DNA of 64,000 nucleotides from Plectrocnemia conspersa (GCA_009617715.1 VTFK01000160.1:1364001-1428000), one strand, 5' to 3'. Shown: positions 37,801 to 52,800, counted from the stretch's first letter. Made by a program: numbers and translations. Notes: generated by a model not told the origin, from the letters alone.

Positions 37801-40800
37801 TACAATTGATTTTAAAGTGTTTTTCGCATTTAAAACGCGTAGATTAAAAAAAGTATTGTGCAACGGCAAAATTAGGAGATAATAATATAATCAAGATGAA
37901 AACATTATATGATGATGCTAAATACAGTTTTAACGAAACGTTGTAGTTGTTAAAAAAATAACGAAAAAATTTTCTTTTAAATATACAAAAAGTGTGAGGA
38001 GAGCTTTTGTTTAAACGATAACTAGTTCAAGTTTTATAATTCCTTTTTATTTTACATAATAAGATTTTATAGTAAAGTTACTCAAAACATCCTAAACAGA
38101 TAAAACTGTATTTTCATTGTTTTAATATTAAGAAAATAGTCATAACTTTTGTATTCGGTACAAAGATAATTAAAACCCTGGTTTTCTTTTATTAAAATAT
38201 ATTTTTATTTCTCCACCACACATTTCTTGTTGTTTTAGTTTTATACAAATGTAAAACTTTAACTCATAAATAATTCATGGCGTGAAGATTTTTAGAAAAA
38301 CTCATTGACTGTAAAAGCAAACACGTTTACTGTGTATGTTCTTTGTTTATCGTCACACAAAGTAAAACTTTTAACAATTTATTTTTAGATAACAATTTTA
38401 TGGTTTACTGATAAGTTATATATTATGTGTTTACTTTTACTATAAATACCGTCATAAAAATTTTGAAACAATGAACATACCGATATATAGACCGGCTGAA
38501 CCATATTTTTGTATTTACTGCTATTATTATAAAAAAATGAGCTATTCTTAATAATTATTGTTTTACTTTTCTGTCCTTAGGAATATTTTGCTCGTCTATA
38601 CAATACCTAATATATTGTTAGTGTGATAAAAATGGCATTATGAATGACCCAATGTTAATAGTTTGCCAACAGTAACCATTATAAATCAGCAGAACACATA
38701 GTTGTGCACAATAATCACGCACTCTTAAAATAAATAAATTTTCACAATTTTTTTTACCCTCTATTACATTGGAATCTGCTTTGAGACTCGTTACTTAATG
38801 CACCGCAAGAAATAAGCATTGTTTGAATTATCCTTTGTATTGTACTGCCAATCTATACTAGTTTTTACTAAAGGTTTTGATTTGGAGGTAAAGTTTAAAA
38901 CTATTGCGATTAGCTCTCATTTTTCTTTATTTTCCATTTGAGCTTCCTAATAAGACAAACTGAACTAGATCAAATGTTGTATATAGTATTGAGGGTAAAG
39001 TTTACTAACGCGATTATTAGACAATTTTCTGTACATGTTTTATTAAATTATATATTTTGTACAATAAGTCCTTCTTCAGGCATATAACTGTCTGTAAAAG
39101 TTAAAAAATAATATTACTGCAATTGATAATATTTCCTTTATAAAGATCTAACATTAAATCTAAATTCAGTTAGCATTTTAAAACGGTTGTTTAGTTTTTA
39201 AAACACTTACTTTGATTGTACTTTTTGATAACCTAGAAAATAACTTGGCAATAAATGGTTGATATAAACATTTTTTTGTAGAGTATAGCAAATTTGGTAT
39301 TTTTTATATTTTTTCTATTTAAGATTCTAAAAAAGGCATTGAATTGGAAAAAATTTATATTGATAATAAAGCATCATAAAAATAATTTTAATTTACGACC
39401 TTGAATCAAACTTAATCATTTAATGTAGGTTACATTAAAATCTACAAATGTTTCTCAATTAATTAAAATTTTATTAATTTCAGTAGCCTCATATTTCGTA
39501 CTTCTATAGTTAATAAAATCTTGAAGTGCACTTTTGGCAACAGCAAGGTCGTTAAAGACCTTACATTAAAAGAAGCCATAGAAATGCTAACAAGTGATAA
39601 TCTCTTGGCAGTATGTTTGGTGATTATAGTGTGAAGGGAAATATTTCGTAGCCCAACTCGTTTAAATTTATGTGTGAGGGTTTGAGCATACATGTGAAAA
39701 AGAATTAAACCTTTTTAATTAGACGTGAAATTTCTTAATACATTTTATTGATTTCTCGACAATAACTCTTTTGTTTCACCATAATTTGGAGCTTTATTTC
39801 TATCCATACATTTGCAGTTTATGTTTTGATGTAAAGGATCTACTTCTCGAAACTTTGTGAAATGTTTTTTTGTCATCCATAATTTTATCAAAAAATACGT
39901 TTAAGCCTTTTTTATTTTTGGCGCACTTTTGTCGGTTCGCGATTTTGCCCGCGCGCCTTTGTTTTGCGTTATGATGCTAAGTAAACATATTATTATATAA
40001 CATTTCTGAGTATTGCTATTTTGTGGAATGTCAGGGTTATTTTTTTAATTTATGTAAACTATTATGTTTATATTATTATATTGAAATAAATAATGTCATG
40101 GTATCATTTTTTAATAGGTTTCTTGAAGACAGGCACAAAAGGATCAGCCCAGGGCAACTTTGGCCTAATGGATTTGGTGGCGGGCCTGCACTGGCTCAGA
40201 GAGAATCTTCCAGCTTTCGGCGGGGATCCAGAAAGGGTTACACTAATGGGTCACGGGACGGGAGCAGCTCTGGCCAACTTTATAGCAGTTTCACCTGTTG
40301 CTAAAGGTAATTAATTAAATTTAAAAATCATATAACACTACATCTAATAACACTTTTAATGATCATATTACTGTTATGATTTTTCTATGTTTTATTTCTA
40401 CTATATCTATAAAGTAAAACATATAATATTTATTTTGTTTATTTATGATATTTTAAATTCCATAATAGTACTTCTTGCCGATAAAATTTTGTTGAGGATT
40501 GCAGAATATTTTAATTTGATTTGTATTCTTTCAAGTAGATTAAATATTTTATCAGCATATAGGAAATATTTGCAATAAAGCATATATGAAGTTGAATTTG
40601 GTCCTGAAATAGGCGCATCATTTTAGGAGCTCAAGGGAATTGTGTGATTTGTAGCACATAAGTGTGCATACTTTTATGGTATGCTTGCTAAATATGTAAT
40701 AATAATAACTTACTAATAATATAAACGATTAAAATAATAGTCGTGTATAATTTTAATATTAAAAAAAATCAGCAATATTTTTGTACTGATATTGATAAAG

Positions 40801-43800
40801 CGTTTACCATCATTATTAAATATATTACATTTTTAAATTTTAAATCACAGTTTAAAAAAAAACTTTTAAAATTAAATTTGCTTTTTCATATACTTTTTTT
40901 TGAACAAATATAAAGTGATACTTTAAAATTTCATTGTGTTTTATATTCCAATTTTTCACACTAACAATAAAACCCTACTGTACGATCATATATACTCATT
41001 TCCGCGAAATATCACGAGCACGATAAATACGCGTTAAAATCTGAACTTCTTAGCATTTCCGGACAAATTGAAATATACGGCTGATGTTCAAAGTTCGCGA
41101 CAACAATAAAACTTTATAAAAATATACATATTTAGCCGGAGAGAAAGAGAAAAAAGGCATCGCAACTCACGTCTGCGTGGAAACTTTCTTTACATACTAT
41201 ATTATAATACATTTTCATTTTTTGTGTGTGTGATATATTTACAAATTTTCATACTTTGTACGTTTGCTTGTACTTGCAGAACTTTTGCAGCGCGTAATTT
41301 TGTTTAGTGGCTCTGGACTGAGCTCTTGGGCGCTACAGAGGGAACCACTTACAGTTAAGCGAAAGGTAAGTCTTTTTTTAAATAAAAATATTATATGAGT
41401 ACATATAAAATGTGTTTTTACACGCTGAATAAATTATTTATTTTAATATAATCAAATCACAACTGATTTGTTAATGCTATTTATTAAAAGTAATAACAAA
41501 TTTATCGCTGTAGTTACCTGATATATACTACTTGACGAATCGAGTGGCACACAAAAACATAAATGTTGTATTTTTTATATTCACTTAACTTTTGACTGCG
41601 TTGTCATGGTCACCAATAAAGTATTTTGCAATACGCTGTATCGATTACAACAGCAGCGTTATGAATACCGACTTGTTTATTCACACTAAACAGTACGATA
41701 CTGGCAATCTAATGTTATTCGTGACCATGACAACGCGGTTAACTGCGTTACCAAATTGTATCGCAACCGTTGTAATGTAAATAAGTGAATCAGTACATAT
41801 TATATATCAATACCGAATGTACACATTGTGTTATTTTTAAAACAATGTCATTAAATTTGTAGAATAAATCTTTAGATATTTTTTTTTGTATTTTATTAGG
41901 AACATATTTCTTACACATTATCTTTTGCCTGTATCATAAAAAAATATTTAATTTTATTAGGTGGCAGAGCAAACTGGTTGTCATGGAGATCTTCTAGAAG
42001 AAGACATAGCACCTTGTTTGCGAACCAAGTCACTGAGCGAGCTTTTAAATGTCAGAATTGACCCACCCAGATTTTTACCGGGATTCGCGCCTTTCGTCGA
42101 CGGCACCGTGCTATTAAATCCATCTCAGGTACATAAGGTAGAAGGAAATCTATATATATACAACGTTAAAATTTATGCTAATCCTATGTATTTATAATGT
42201 GCAGGTTCAGGCTCCTAATTTTAACGTGGGCCAAAATCCGTCCAGCGCCAGTACAGTGGCCACAGCAGCAGGGTATGAATTAGCCGACTTTCCTGATAGA
42301 GCTCTACTTTTTGGTCTGACATCTGCAGGTAACGTATTTTTGTATTACCTAATTCAACTGCTACAATAAAACCAATGATTTTGTTTGTGAATACTCATAG
42401 TATTGTCTCATTACTAAATTAAATTTGTGTATATTGGTCAAATATGACTCACTGTGATAGCTTGTTAGGTTATGATATTCAGATTAAAAATATGTAAGCC
42501 ATGGCAATCATCGATTCGATTAATATTTCGCTCATTTTGCTTCCTTTACTCGTTTTGCTATTCATCGATGACATATAATACATGCAGCAATTAAGAGCTC
42601 GAAATATGTATCAAATGCTGATGATCTGAAAGCGTTTTATAGTTTCCGCACAAGTTCAGATTCACTTTCTTTAAGTCGTTGTGGAGGTCGATCGACAATC
42701 ATAAGTGTCACATTATCACATTTTTCAGATCAGTGTGATAAAAAAATTTTAACCAATAAAAAAATTTAAAAATGTCGAATGAGACTCCACATAGTTAAGC
42801 CCGAACTAAGTCGTCTATGTCGATTTGGTGTGAGCTTCACTAGTGGCGAGCTCAGGTGAATTTTTCCAAATCAAAAGTGAAGTGATGAATAAAAAGGAAT
42901 TCTCTTACGGTTTCACTCCGGATTACATTTTGTCAGAAAAATGAAAAATGCTTGACGACTCTCTTTTTCCTTGTCTTTTTATTTAACCATGTGTGAATTT
43001 AGGTCGTGCTAGAATCCCGTTCTCATTACACGTATATTGCGTCTAGTTTGTTTGCGAAAACTGCTAGTAATGGTTGACTGCATTTGCATTTATTTATTAT
43101 TTTTAAATAAATCTCGCTTTTTTAGCGACATATTGCTTTTTTGTGTTGGCGAAATATCTTTTTGACGGCCGTTGTTTTTAAAAAAACATTTTTTCGTATA
43201 ATATATTATATAATTTATTCGTAACAGTAAAATATAGTGTATCTAAAGAAGCAGTAGAATTACAGATCACTATTATATTTATTATCAATGTGTTCTTTTT
43301 ATATTTTAATAATTTTAATATTATTTATATTTTTTTTTTAATTTTCAATAAGAAAAATAATAAGATACGATATTTGTAGACATTCATTGTTATTTTTACC
43401 AAAAATATAAGATGAAATAACTAGATTTTAATGTAAAAATAAAGGCATATTTTATTTAAAATTATAAATATGAAATTATTTAGCACTTTTAATTTAACGA
43501 AATATTTTATAATTATTTTTTATGGTAAAATGATACATCGTTAATATTTTAATAATATTCGAGTTTTAAACTCTAGCTTATATATTGATCAATTTATATA
43601 TAATATATAAAATTACTACAAAAAATCGTTGTATTTTTGGATAAAATTATCATTATTTATACAGTATTAATTTTTATAATCTTTGTTAACATAAATAGAT
43701 TTTGTATAATATGTATTAATGACCACTTAAATACATAGCTGTTCGTATCGCTTCACTAAAATTAAAGCTCAGTATTTTTTGCCACACAGATATTATCTAT

Positions 43801-46800
43801 CTAATTTTAAATAAATGATACATATGATTTTATATTAAGCTACGTTTAAATGGTCAAATTTAATAAAATTGCACAAAGCAAATAGACATTTTAGAAAAAA
43901 AATAGTTTTCTCACATAGCAATATAGGTATTGAATCTTTATGACAAAAACATGTAATAAAGTTTTATCATAGCAAAATAGTGCATATACCTGTCATATTT
44001 AGTCTGAAAAAAAATAAAAATACCATAAATAAAAAATGAATTTATTAGCTCAATAATACATGGAAATATTAACTGAACAAAAATATACATAGCAAATCAA
44101 GTATAGTTTTCATATCGATTAAAATATTTTATTTTTGTTGCAAAAATATTGCTAATTATTAATAAATTTGTTTATTATTATATTGAAAAAAAATAAAAAT
44201 CTAAATTTGATTTCATAGTCGGTACAGGAAAACCTCAATAAAACGGACAAAATATCTGGTCAAATGTGAAAATTGTTAAATTTATCCTGTTAATGTTATA
44301 CATGTTTAAATCAAACTGTCGTAAACAATGTTGTGCAAACAACCGCTAGTAAACAATGTTGTGAGCATGATAATTACGTTATACCTCTAATTTTATATAT
44401 AGAAATAAAGGGTATATTCGATGTACATATATTTATTTTAATTTGATATACAATTTTTCAGTGAAATAGATGTTTATACCTACCTCATATTTTTTTTAAA
44501 TCACAATATTTTCAATGCATTTATGCAAACTTCACTGACATTGTATTGTGCCGTTTAATTTCTTACTAAAAAAACACATTCAGAAACCTACTTTTATATA
44601 ACAGACCTTTGGTTTTAACGGAAACCCTCTCACTCGCATTAGACCGGTAAAACGAAATTTTCCGTATTGATTTACAATAAATTGTAATGCTTAAATAGAT
44701 TATTTTTAACAGATAAGTATTAACTAATAATAATAATTTAAAATTTACGAAACATGATAAATATATCTGACTTCTTAAAATCCATAAAGTTAACTATATA
44801 CCATATGAAAAAATATATAAAGGCATAGTTTTGTCACATTGACATGCTTATTAGTTAAAGGATTTAGATACAATCCGAATGCAAATCGATCTATTTTTAA
44901 ATGCACCAACTTAAGTAATTTGTGAATATAAACTAAATTAACTTTATGATATATCATTTATTATAAAGAAAATATATTAAATTTTAATTTATTATTATTA
45001 AAAATAATTGCCCCCGGAGAGAATTGAACTCTCGACCCCTGGTTTACAAGACCAGTGCTCTAACCACTGAGCTACGGAGGCACTCCGCGGCGGGTTCTGA
45101 TTTTTTCAGTGACTTAATTATAAATAAACAGTAAAAAAAAATAATCTAACGCATAAAGCAAACCACACACGTTTAATAATTACCCATTAAAAATAAATGA
45201 ATTGTGTACTAGATTACTTTTGGGATCAAAATAAAATAGTTTATTACGAAAATTTGCTTACGTGAGAATTTTTACCTCGCGTTTTCCAACCCAAAAAAAA
45301 TCGCTTCCAATTCCGACAGGGTTCCTCCTAATATTTTATTGAAGCGACGCCCGTATAATCCGCACCTGTTCGCGGACATTTTTTTATATCCTCCCAGATT
45401 TTACTGTACATATATACGAGAGAGTAATGATACACTAATTGAAATGCCAGGTCGACGATAAAATATTAAAAATAAAGTAAGAATTATACATTATATTCAC
45501 AGAATCGAGTAGTGTTCAACAACACGTCACTCTAGAATATCTAGAAATACAATTTCTAGGTATTTTGTTATATCTCATTAGCCTTACACAATCAAATCAA
45601 GTTTTAATAAATAAAAGGAAATAAAGTATTATTTAATTGTCCGCATAATTTTTATAGAGAGAGAATGATAAATAATTATGTGGGAATGAAACCGCATATC
45701 CCCAGAACAAACTAGTCGACGATTTTCGATCTGTTAATTTCGATTTTTTTTTAAACTTTTTTTCTATTCTCTTCACCTAACCAATGCTTGTCGCTAAGTT
45801 ACACCGACTTCCACATTTTATTTTGAGCCTTCTACCTTTGAGGCGTATTGGCATGCAAAGTTCAAAATTCTTGCTTATAATTACTCCCAAATATCTGAAA
45901 TATGGCATAAATTTCATAAGCTCCCAACAAACTTTTCGTTCTGAAAATAAATACAGTATTGTGTATGAGTGTTTCTTAACGCAATAAAATCTTCTGTGCT
46001 CTAAATATTTACTTTTTAAATGGGCCTTATACACTTTGTATAAGATGTAACAATTCATTTTTAATGTAGCATAACATATTTCTTATACAAAAAAATATTT
46101 CAGAAATTCAATAGCAACTCCCCAAACTGATTTTCATAATTTTGTTTTAACGTCCGTGCCTTGTTTCAGAATCGTATTTGGACCTGAGCGCTCAAGACCT
46201 CGAATTTGGATTTAATGAGACCCGCAGGGATCGCATTCTAAGGACTTATGTGAGGAACGCCTACTACTTTCATCTTAACGAGATTTTTTCCACGCTCAAA
46301 AACGAGTACACCGACTGGGACAGACCTGTGCAAAATCCGCTCAACGTCAGGGATGCCACTCTGGAGGTAATTGTTTAATTAAAATTTGATTTAAATAACT
46401 ATTATATGTACATATGTATATACATAAAGTGCGGCCAAATTGTTCGTACGTGATTATCAAAGTAACAAATGTGCGGTTTACGGTCGTTTTAATAGTACGT
46501 ATGTGACTGCGTTTATATTATATAGGCGACGTAATCGTCCGACTAAACCTTTGTAATTTCCCCTCGCGAGATCAAGTTTAAATACACGTTAAATTCGCGT
46601 GTAAATTGCAATAAATCCGTCAGAAGTATGGCGTAGTAAATTAAACTGTAAGTAAGTCTAAAATATTAAATATTTTTTTTTGAGTCGTGAAGAATCAGAA
46701 TTAGTGAACAATAGTCTTAAACTTTCTTATTAGTCTCTTTGCCATGTTATATATATTCAAAACCGGTACTTTTACTGTTTTCGTTAAAGTAGGGTCCAAC

Positions 46801-49800
46801 GGTTTTGAGTGAAATTGCTTTGGAACTGTCATTTTTCGAGGTAAATCAGAAAAATATATTAGTCTTATACCATTTTTAACAAGTATTAAAAACTATTTTG
46901 ACTTAATGCTTATAAGCTATTCCAATAAATAAATATGAATCTAATAAACTTTCTTGAGGAACGCTCAGGGGCATTGATTTCGAGAAAATTTAATCTTTTG
47001 CAATAACAGGAAATAAGGAATTTGCTATAAAATATTTTTAATAATTCATAGAGGACTGTTATGTGGCAACGCGTTTCAAATGTTTTTTTCTATGACAAAT
47101 GGTAATTTGTCTGTATATTTTCATGTCTAAATTTTATAAATTTAGTTATTCATATTAGTTGATGGATGATTGAGAATTGTTTGTGCATATAAGGTAATTG
47201 ATTTTTAGTTTTCACAAAAAAATTTTAAGAAATAAATCAATTCTTAGGTTATTGTGATTTTTATGTGTTACAGTTTGCTTACTTTATAGACCCTTATAAA
47301 AAGTTTAAATATCCTTTTTTAAAGATATCGGATAGGTTGTTTTGTACATTTTTTTCCATATGTAAATTTATATATTTTTTGAATAATCTCTTTTCATTAT
47401 ATTCTTAAGTCTAAATCTATTGTAAAAATATAATATAGAAAATACGAAAATGTATCCATTAGGAAGTACAATAAATATAAATTATTTTGCTAATCTAACT
47501 AGCACATCATACTACGTATTAGTATTTTATATAGTATATTATTCGTATTATTCAATTGCTTATGTAAGATATCATAAACTTATTATTGCTAATCAGGGCC
47601 GTAAGAAGGCATTGGCAAAGAGACATTTGCCAAGGGCGCGAAGGCCCGAGGGGCACTCGGAACGTGAAATAAAACTTTCTTACGACGAAAGATACAATAT
47701 AAACAATCCATTTATTAAGGGTTTTGTTCAAAGCTTATACTTGAAAGAAACTTTAGTTGGTACCCATTTAAGTAGGTCATTTTTTTTAACTGTGGGTTTT
47801 GTTAACAAAAAGAAGCCGAAATCTCATTATAGTGATTTCAGCAAATTCTACCTACCTAGTTTTTATTATGGCTCGTTGTTTGTAAGTTGCCGATTGCGCA
47901 ATAATCACCGAATCTTACGAGATATATGCACCTAAAATATTTATCATAATAATAAAATATATATTATAATGATGATATTCTCTGATGTTAATGCATTTAG
48001 AGAAACACGAATCAAAATTGCTTTTAGAGCCGTTTCCGAAATTCTAGTTGATCATCCCAAAGTAAAATAAATATAAAAGGCTTAAGTTATTTTGGAAAAC
48101 TTTACGGATATTGCAAGATATAAAATGAAAATAGAAATTAAATTAAGAGAAGAAAATTCACAATTAAATGTGCAATTTAGAATTTTAATAATCAAAACAC
48201 ATGAGATATTAGCTCTGAAAAAATAAAATTCTATTAATAAGTCACGGCCCGAAGCATGCAGTTTTAGAATCGTATCCAATTACTAATGATCGGTGTTTCA
48301 ATAATAAGCGAAAACATAAAAATGTGGATTTTCAGGTGGTAGAAAGAAAATGGTTGTTTTGTTCTAAGAATAAAGATTTTTTCCTAGAAAAGTTTGAAAA
48401 TGAGCAAGTTAAAAATGGTTTGTCTGCGCTTGGTATAATCCAGTACATTATTTTATTAATAGAGCTGAGTCTGATCTTAGCTAGAGTTGGTCGGACGGTC
48501 GAAGTAAATATCGACTACTTTTCTCAGGTTTTTATAGGCCGACTCGATCGATTCAGCGTAACTCCGCTTGATGCAAGTTCGGCTTAACTCTCGTCATTCC
48601 AATTCAGAAGCGAAGTGATAGCTCTGTTGTCAAATTCTCACTGAAGTAGGGAAAACGATTGAGTACGCCAGTGTTCTGGCTTATATACTTTTTATAATTT
48701 ATGAACGTGGATGGATGCCGACCTAAAACCACATAACTGATTGAGAGAATGTAAAATAGGGTCCAACGGTTTTTTGTTGCTTTGAAACTAGTTATAGATA
48801 CCGTTAATTAACCTCCACGCCTTGTTTATTTTGCCTCTAAAGATGTTTTTGACAAATACAAAAAAGTATTATTTTTTGTTCCCTGTAAAACTCCATAATG
48901 GATTCAGTTGCAAAATAGCCGTCGAATCCTTATTTTTAATCTAATTTAGATCACATTTTGTAGTTTTTTTTAAGGTTTAATCTTATTTTTTCTATTATCA
49001 CAATATAGCTGATTATCAAAAGTACATAATTTAAAAACAGAGTATTCCATATCATAATATATTCCATATTAAAATTACTGATTTATTTTTATATACCAAA
49101 ATATTTGACATATGCTTTTTTTATAGGACAGATTTTATAGTATATTTTAAGTAACTATTTATTAATTTTTTCGTATTAAGTAAATAAATTAGTAATTAAA
49201 AAATATTATTTTATTCATTTAACAGTTATTTATTTATATATTTCAACCTAAATATACATGTATATGTAAATACATTCTTTCCACTGAGCAGTATGCTAAA
49301 TAAATACCAGATTTTTCATAAAACATTTTTTCTTTTAACATCAATGGCATGAATTTTATACATACATCAAATTATATGTAGACACGTATTCTTAGTAATT
49401 TTAAATAGATGCTAAAATCGTGAATTATGCAAATGGATGCTGAAATTAAAATTGTTTGAAAAAATTACGATTTTATCAGCTCATTTCGAGAATTAGTCCA
49501 AAAAATATAGGATAAATGTGATAATTAAAAAAAAAACATAATGTAAAATTTTTAAAGTGAATGCTTAAAATAGTGTCATAAATAATATGTTATTATATAT
49601 AATATATATGCGACATAAGTATTAAAACCAGTGGAAATAATTAACAAGGAAAATGATTGAATGTGTATAAAGTGTGAGCCCATTTTTAAGTAAATTACTA
49701 TTTAGGTATTTTAATGATAAAAAATATATTTTACAGTAAATAAACACTTCTACATTAGTTTCGATGCATAATATTGTAATAACTTCATAAAAGTATAAAA

Positions 49801-52800
49801 TAAATATTATTTGCATAACTTGATAATATTATATTTTTAATGTCATTCTTCTATTATTTTTATGTAAGCTTTTAAAACCATTAATATTTAGTTTACATGA
49901 TATTTTGTTAATTTAACATATTCAATCTAGCAACATCACAAAATGTTATAAATAAAAATACTTGCATAATTTCGTAAAATTTACATTAGTATAATTGAAC
50001 TTATAAATTATTTTTTACCCTAATTTTACATTAAGAAATAGATAGTGAAATATGTATAAGCTAACTTTACTAATAGAATTATTGTTTTTGTAAAAGTAAG
50101 GTACGCAAATATTCTTTTTGTAATTATTGCAAAATTATTCGGTATCTTCCACGTTAAAATCTATGTATATAAAACGTATTAACAAAATAAGTTTTTATAT
50201 TTTTTCTTAATCATATTAAACTTTAAAATAATAACATTAAGAGCAATAACAAAAAAAATAAGGAAAAAAAGAAAAAAATCCGACTGCCCCCGGAGAGAAT
50301 TGAACTCTCGACCCCTGGTTTACAAGACCAGTGCTCTAACCACTGAGCTACGGAGGCGGCTGGTCCCGCTTGCCAAGTAACGGTATAGTAACCGGTGCGA
50401 CACTTAAAACACAACTTTACTTCAAATAAACTTTATTTCTTTTATTTATAAACAATTTCTCACTGATATATTTAAAAAATATGTTAATTCTTCAGATATA
50501 TACCTATATCTGGAATATTTAAATTATTAATCAGCAGCAATTTTTTTTTAATTATACATATAATAATGTTAGTTCATAACCGCAAACTAAAGAAAAAATA
50601 TAAAATTATTTTTCGTATCACAAAAATATAAGACCATAAACTACTTTGGCGAAATTATAACTTTATTACTTTCTGAAATATAACGTCATTTATATAGGAC
50701 TTGTTTGTTATATCTTATTATAAATGATGGTAATAACGCATAAATATATTAAAACAGGCTTGTATATATTTTATTATAATAAAAGAACGGTATTTTGAAC
50801 AAAATAAAAAAATAATTTTACTGCCATCTGTTGACGAATAATAAAATTATAATATACTTATTTTAAATTATTTATAAAATATTATTTACAATTTTAAAGT
50901 TATATAATATATACTTAATTTAATCTATTAATTTATTTTTAAATAAAAATATTTTTAAAATAATTAAGTAATTGAAACTGTTTATTTTTACATACACATT
51001 GGGATAGTTATATATTTTTGAAACATTAATTATTACAAATATTTAAGCAAATTACTTAAAAATATTAAAATTATTAGGTAAAAAAAAATACAATTTTTAC
51101 TCAAACACGACAATTAAAAGTTGTCTATTCTAAACTATAGTTTTATTTTAAGGAATTGTATTTTCAAAATTTCGCAAAACTTCATTAATATCTACAAAAT
51201 AAGTAGTAAGGTTTTTTTTTATTTTATGTAAATAAAATCTAAAAATACACTTTCTTACATATCTTCTATAATTTAAATACCATTTAAATATTTTAAATAT
51301 GATCCATTAACTTGAATCTATTATTCATTAAAATTTTAGAATGTTTAAATATTATTTTGATGTACTTTTATAACCACTCAAAGACTGCTTTTTACATTTT
51401 ATTTAATCGTGTTGAAACGTTTTTGAAATCAAATATATTTCTTAATATTCTTTTAATAAAAAATAATGCTATTCCAAAATTGTACATTATAACAATATTA
51501 AATAAAACTTGAATGTTTTATTTTTATCAAAATTTTACAGGATTTTCAAATCTTACAGAATACGCAAGTTATCACATTTGTGAAATTTGGTCAAACACGC
51601 GTGAATCAACGTTCGTGGGGAAATTGGTGCTCACTTATTAATGTAAGCGGTTAAAAGAGTTCATTCATATAATTAAGCGTATTTTTTTAATATTTTCAAT
51701 GCTTACTCTCTTTTATAAAAATATTAGGATCAAATGTTTATTTCAATGTAAGTTTCAAGAGAATTTGATTCCGAGAAACTCCTTCCCTTCGTAAAGGGCC
51801 AGAAATACCTAGTATAAGTATTATTTAAAATGCGTTTTAATAAAATTTCAAAATTTAACTAATTTTATTAAGCATAAAGAAATAATTATAAAAACTGTAT
51901 GCACTTGAATTTTAAAAATTGTTTTTTTTTCTTCCCCCTATACCCTCTGCTTATGACGGGATCTTGCGCCACGTAGTTCCTCCACGGCCATTTTAAGCTT
52001 CTATGTTTGTACTATATCTACATAAAGGTTAACCTTTTGCGTCGTTCTCCAAATAAACATTTACTTTAATAGCAAAATTATTTCGTCGCTATAGAACTAG
52101 GTACCCGAAACGCGGTTTAACGGCACTCTCTCGACTCTAGGGCGTATAAGGGTCGATTTTAGTATGCTTCAAGATTAAAATGAGGATATTTTGAATATTT
52201 TCACAGGTGCTGAGCGACGGCCACACTGCGGCCCCTTTGATTCGGTTGGGATACCTACACGCGATGAGGGGAGGAAAGACTTTCTTTGCACACTTTCAGC
52301 ACCTGTCCAGCGACAGGGACTACCCGCAGGTATTTTTATTAATTTTATGTAATTATATTATTATTTTATAATTTAAATGAATTTACAGTTAGGAAATTAT
52401 TTGCTAAGAAGCAATGTGACTAGCGCCGCGTAGCGTTCGAAATTATAACTAAAATATTTTAATATTGCATTTATATTAAAATTAATGTGTAATTTTCACT
52501 GATTTTTATTAAATTTAATTTTACTAATTAATCTAGTTATAGTATTGTATCAAACAATAGATTTATAATTTCAATGATCAGTGAAATTGTATAATATTTA
52601 TTTTCTGCGGACTTTTGAGCGGTATTGCCGTATAATGTACGGTGGTCGATCTTTCATGGTTTGTTGTAAATGATTTTTATATAAATAATACAAATGTATT
52701 AAAGAATAGAAAATATATGAACATAACATAAAATATTTTACACTAATATAATAAAAAATATTGATTGTCTCTGAATTACAAAAAAAAATTATACCAATTC

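Larger units (their letters stand above)
34819..40117 (+). other. Neuroligin intron between visible exons 1 and 2
   Basis: 5299 bp, GTGAGT...TAATAG. It holds the duplicated TATA/Initiator units, the minus-strand hairpin candidate at 37.05 kb, and a GC-richer island at about 37430-37640. Confidence 0.85.
42329..46169 (+). other. Neuroligin intron between exons 5 and 6
   Basis: 3841 bp. It carries repeat fragments, reverse transcriptase remnant A, the first antisense tRNA-Thr gene, and a GC-richer patch at about 45270-45420. The rest is very AT-rich. Confidence 0.85.
46367..52206 (+). other. Neuroligin intron between exons 6 and 7
   Basis: 5840 bp, the longest visible intron. It holds family B and C repeats, the hAT-like block and the second tRNA-Thr gene. 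A GC-richer patch at 51940-52150 lies just before exon 7. Confidence 0.85.

Noticed and set aside
40023..40304. Plus-strand frame with GPALAQRESSSFRRGSRKGY
   Set aside because: A shifted frame over neuroligin exon 2; the correct frame gives conserved neuroligin sequence.
50223..50414. Minus-strand frame containing SVAQWLEHWSCKPGVESSIL
   Set aside because: It is the translation of the tRNA-Thr gene, a well-known artefact.
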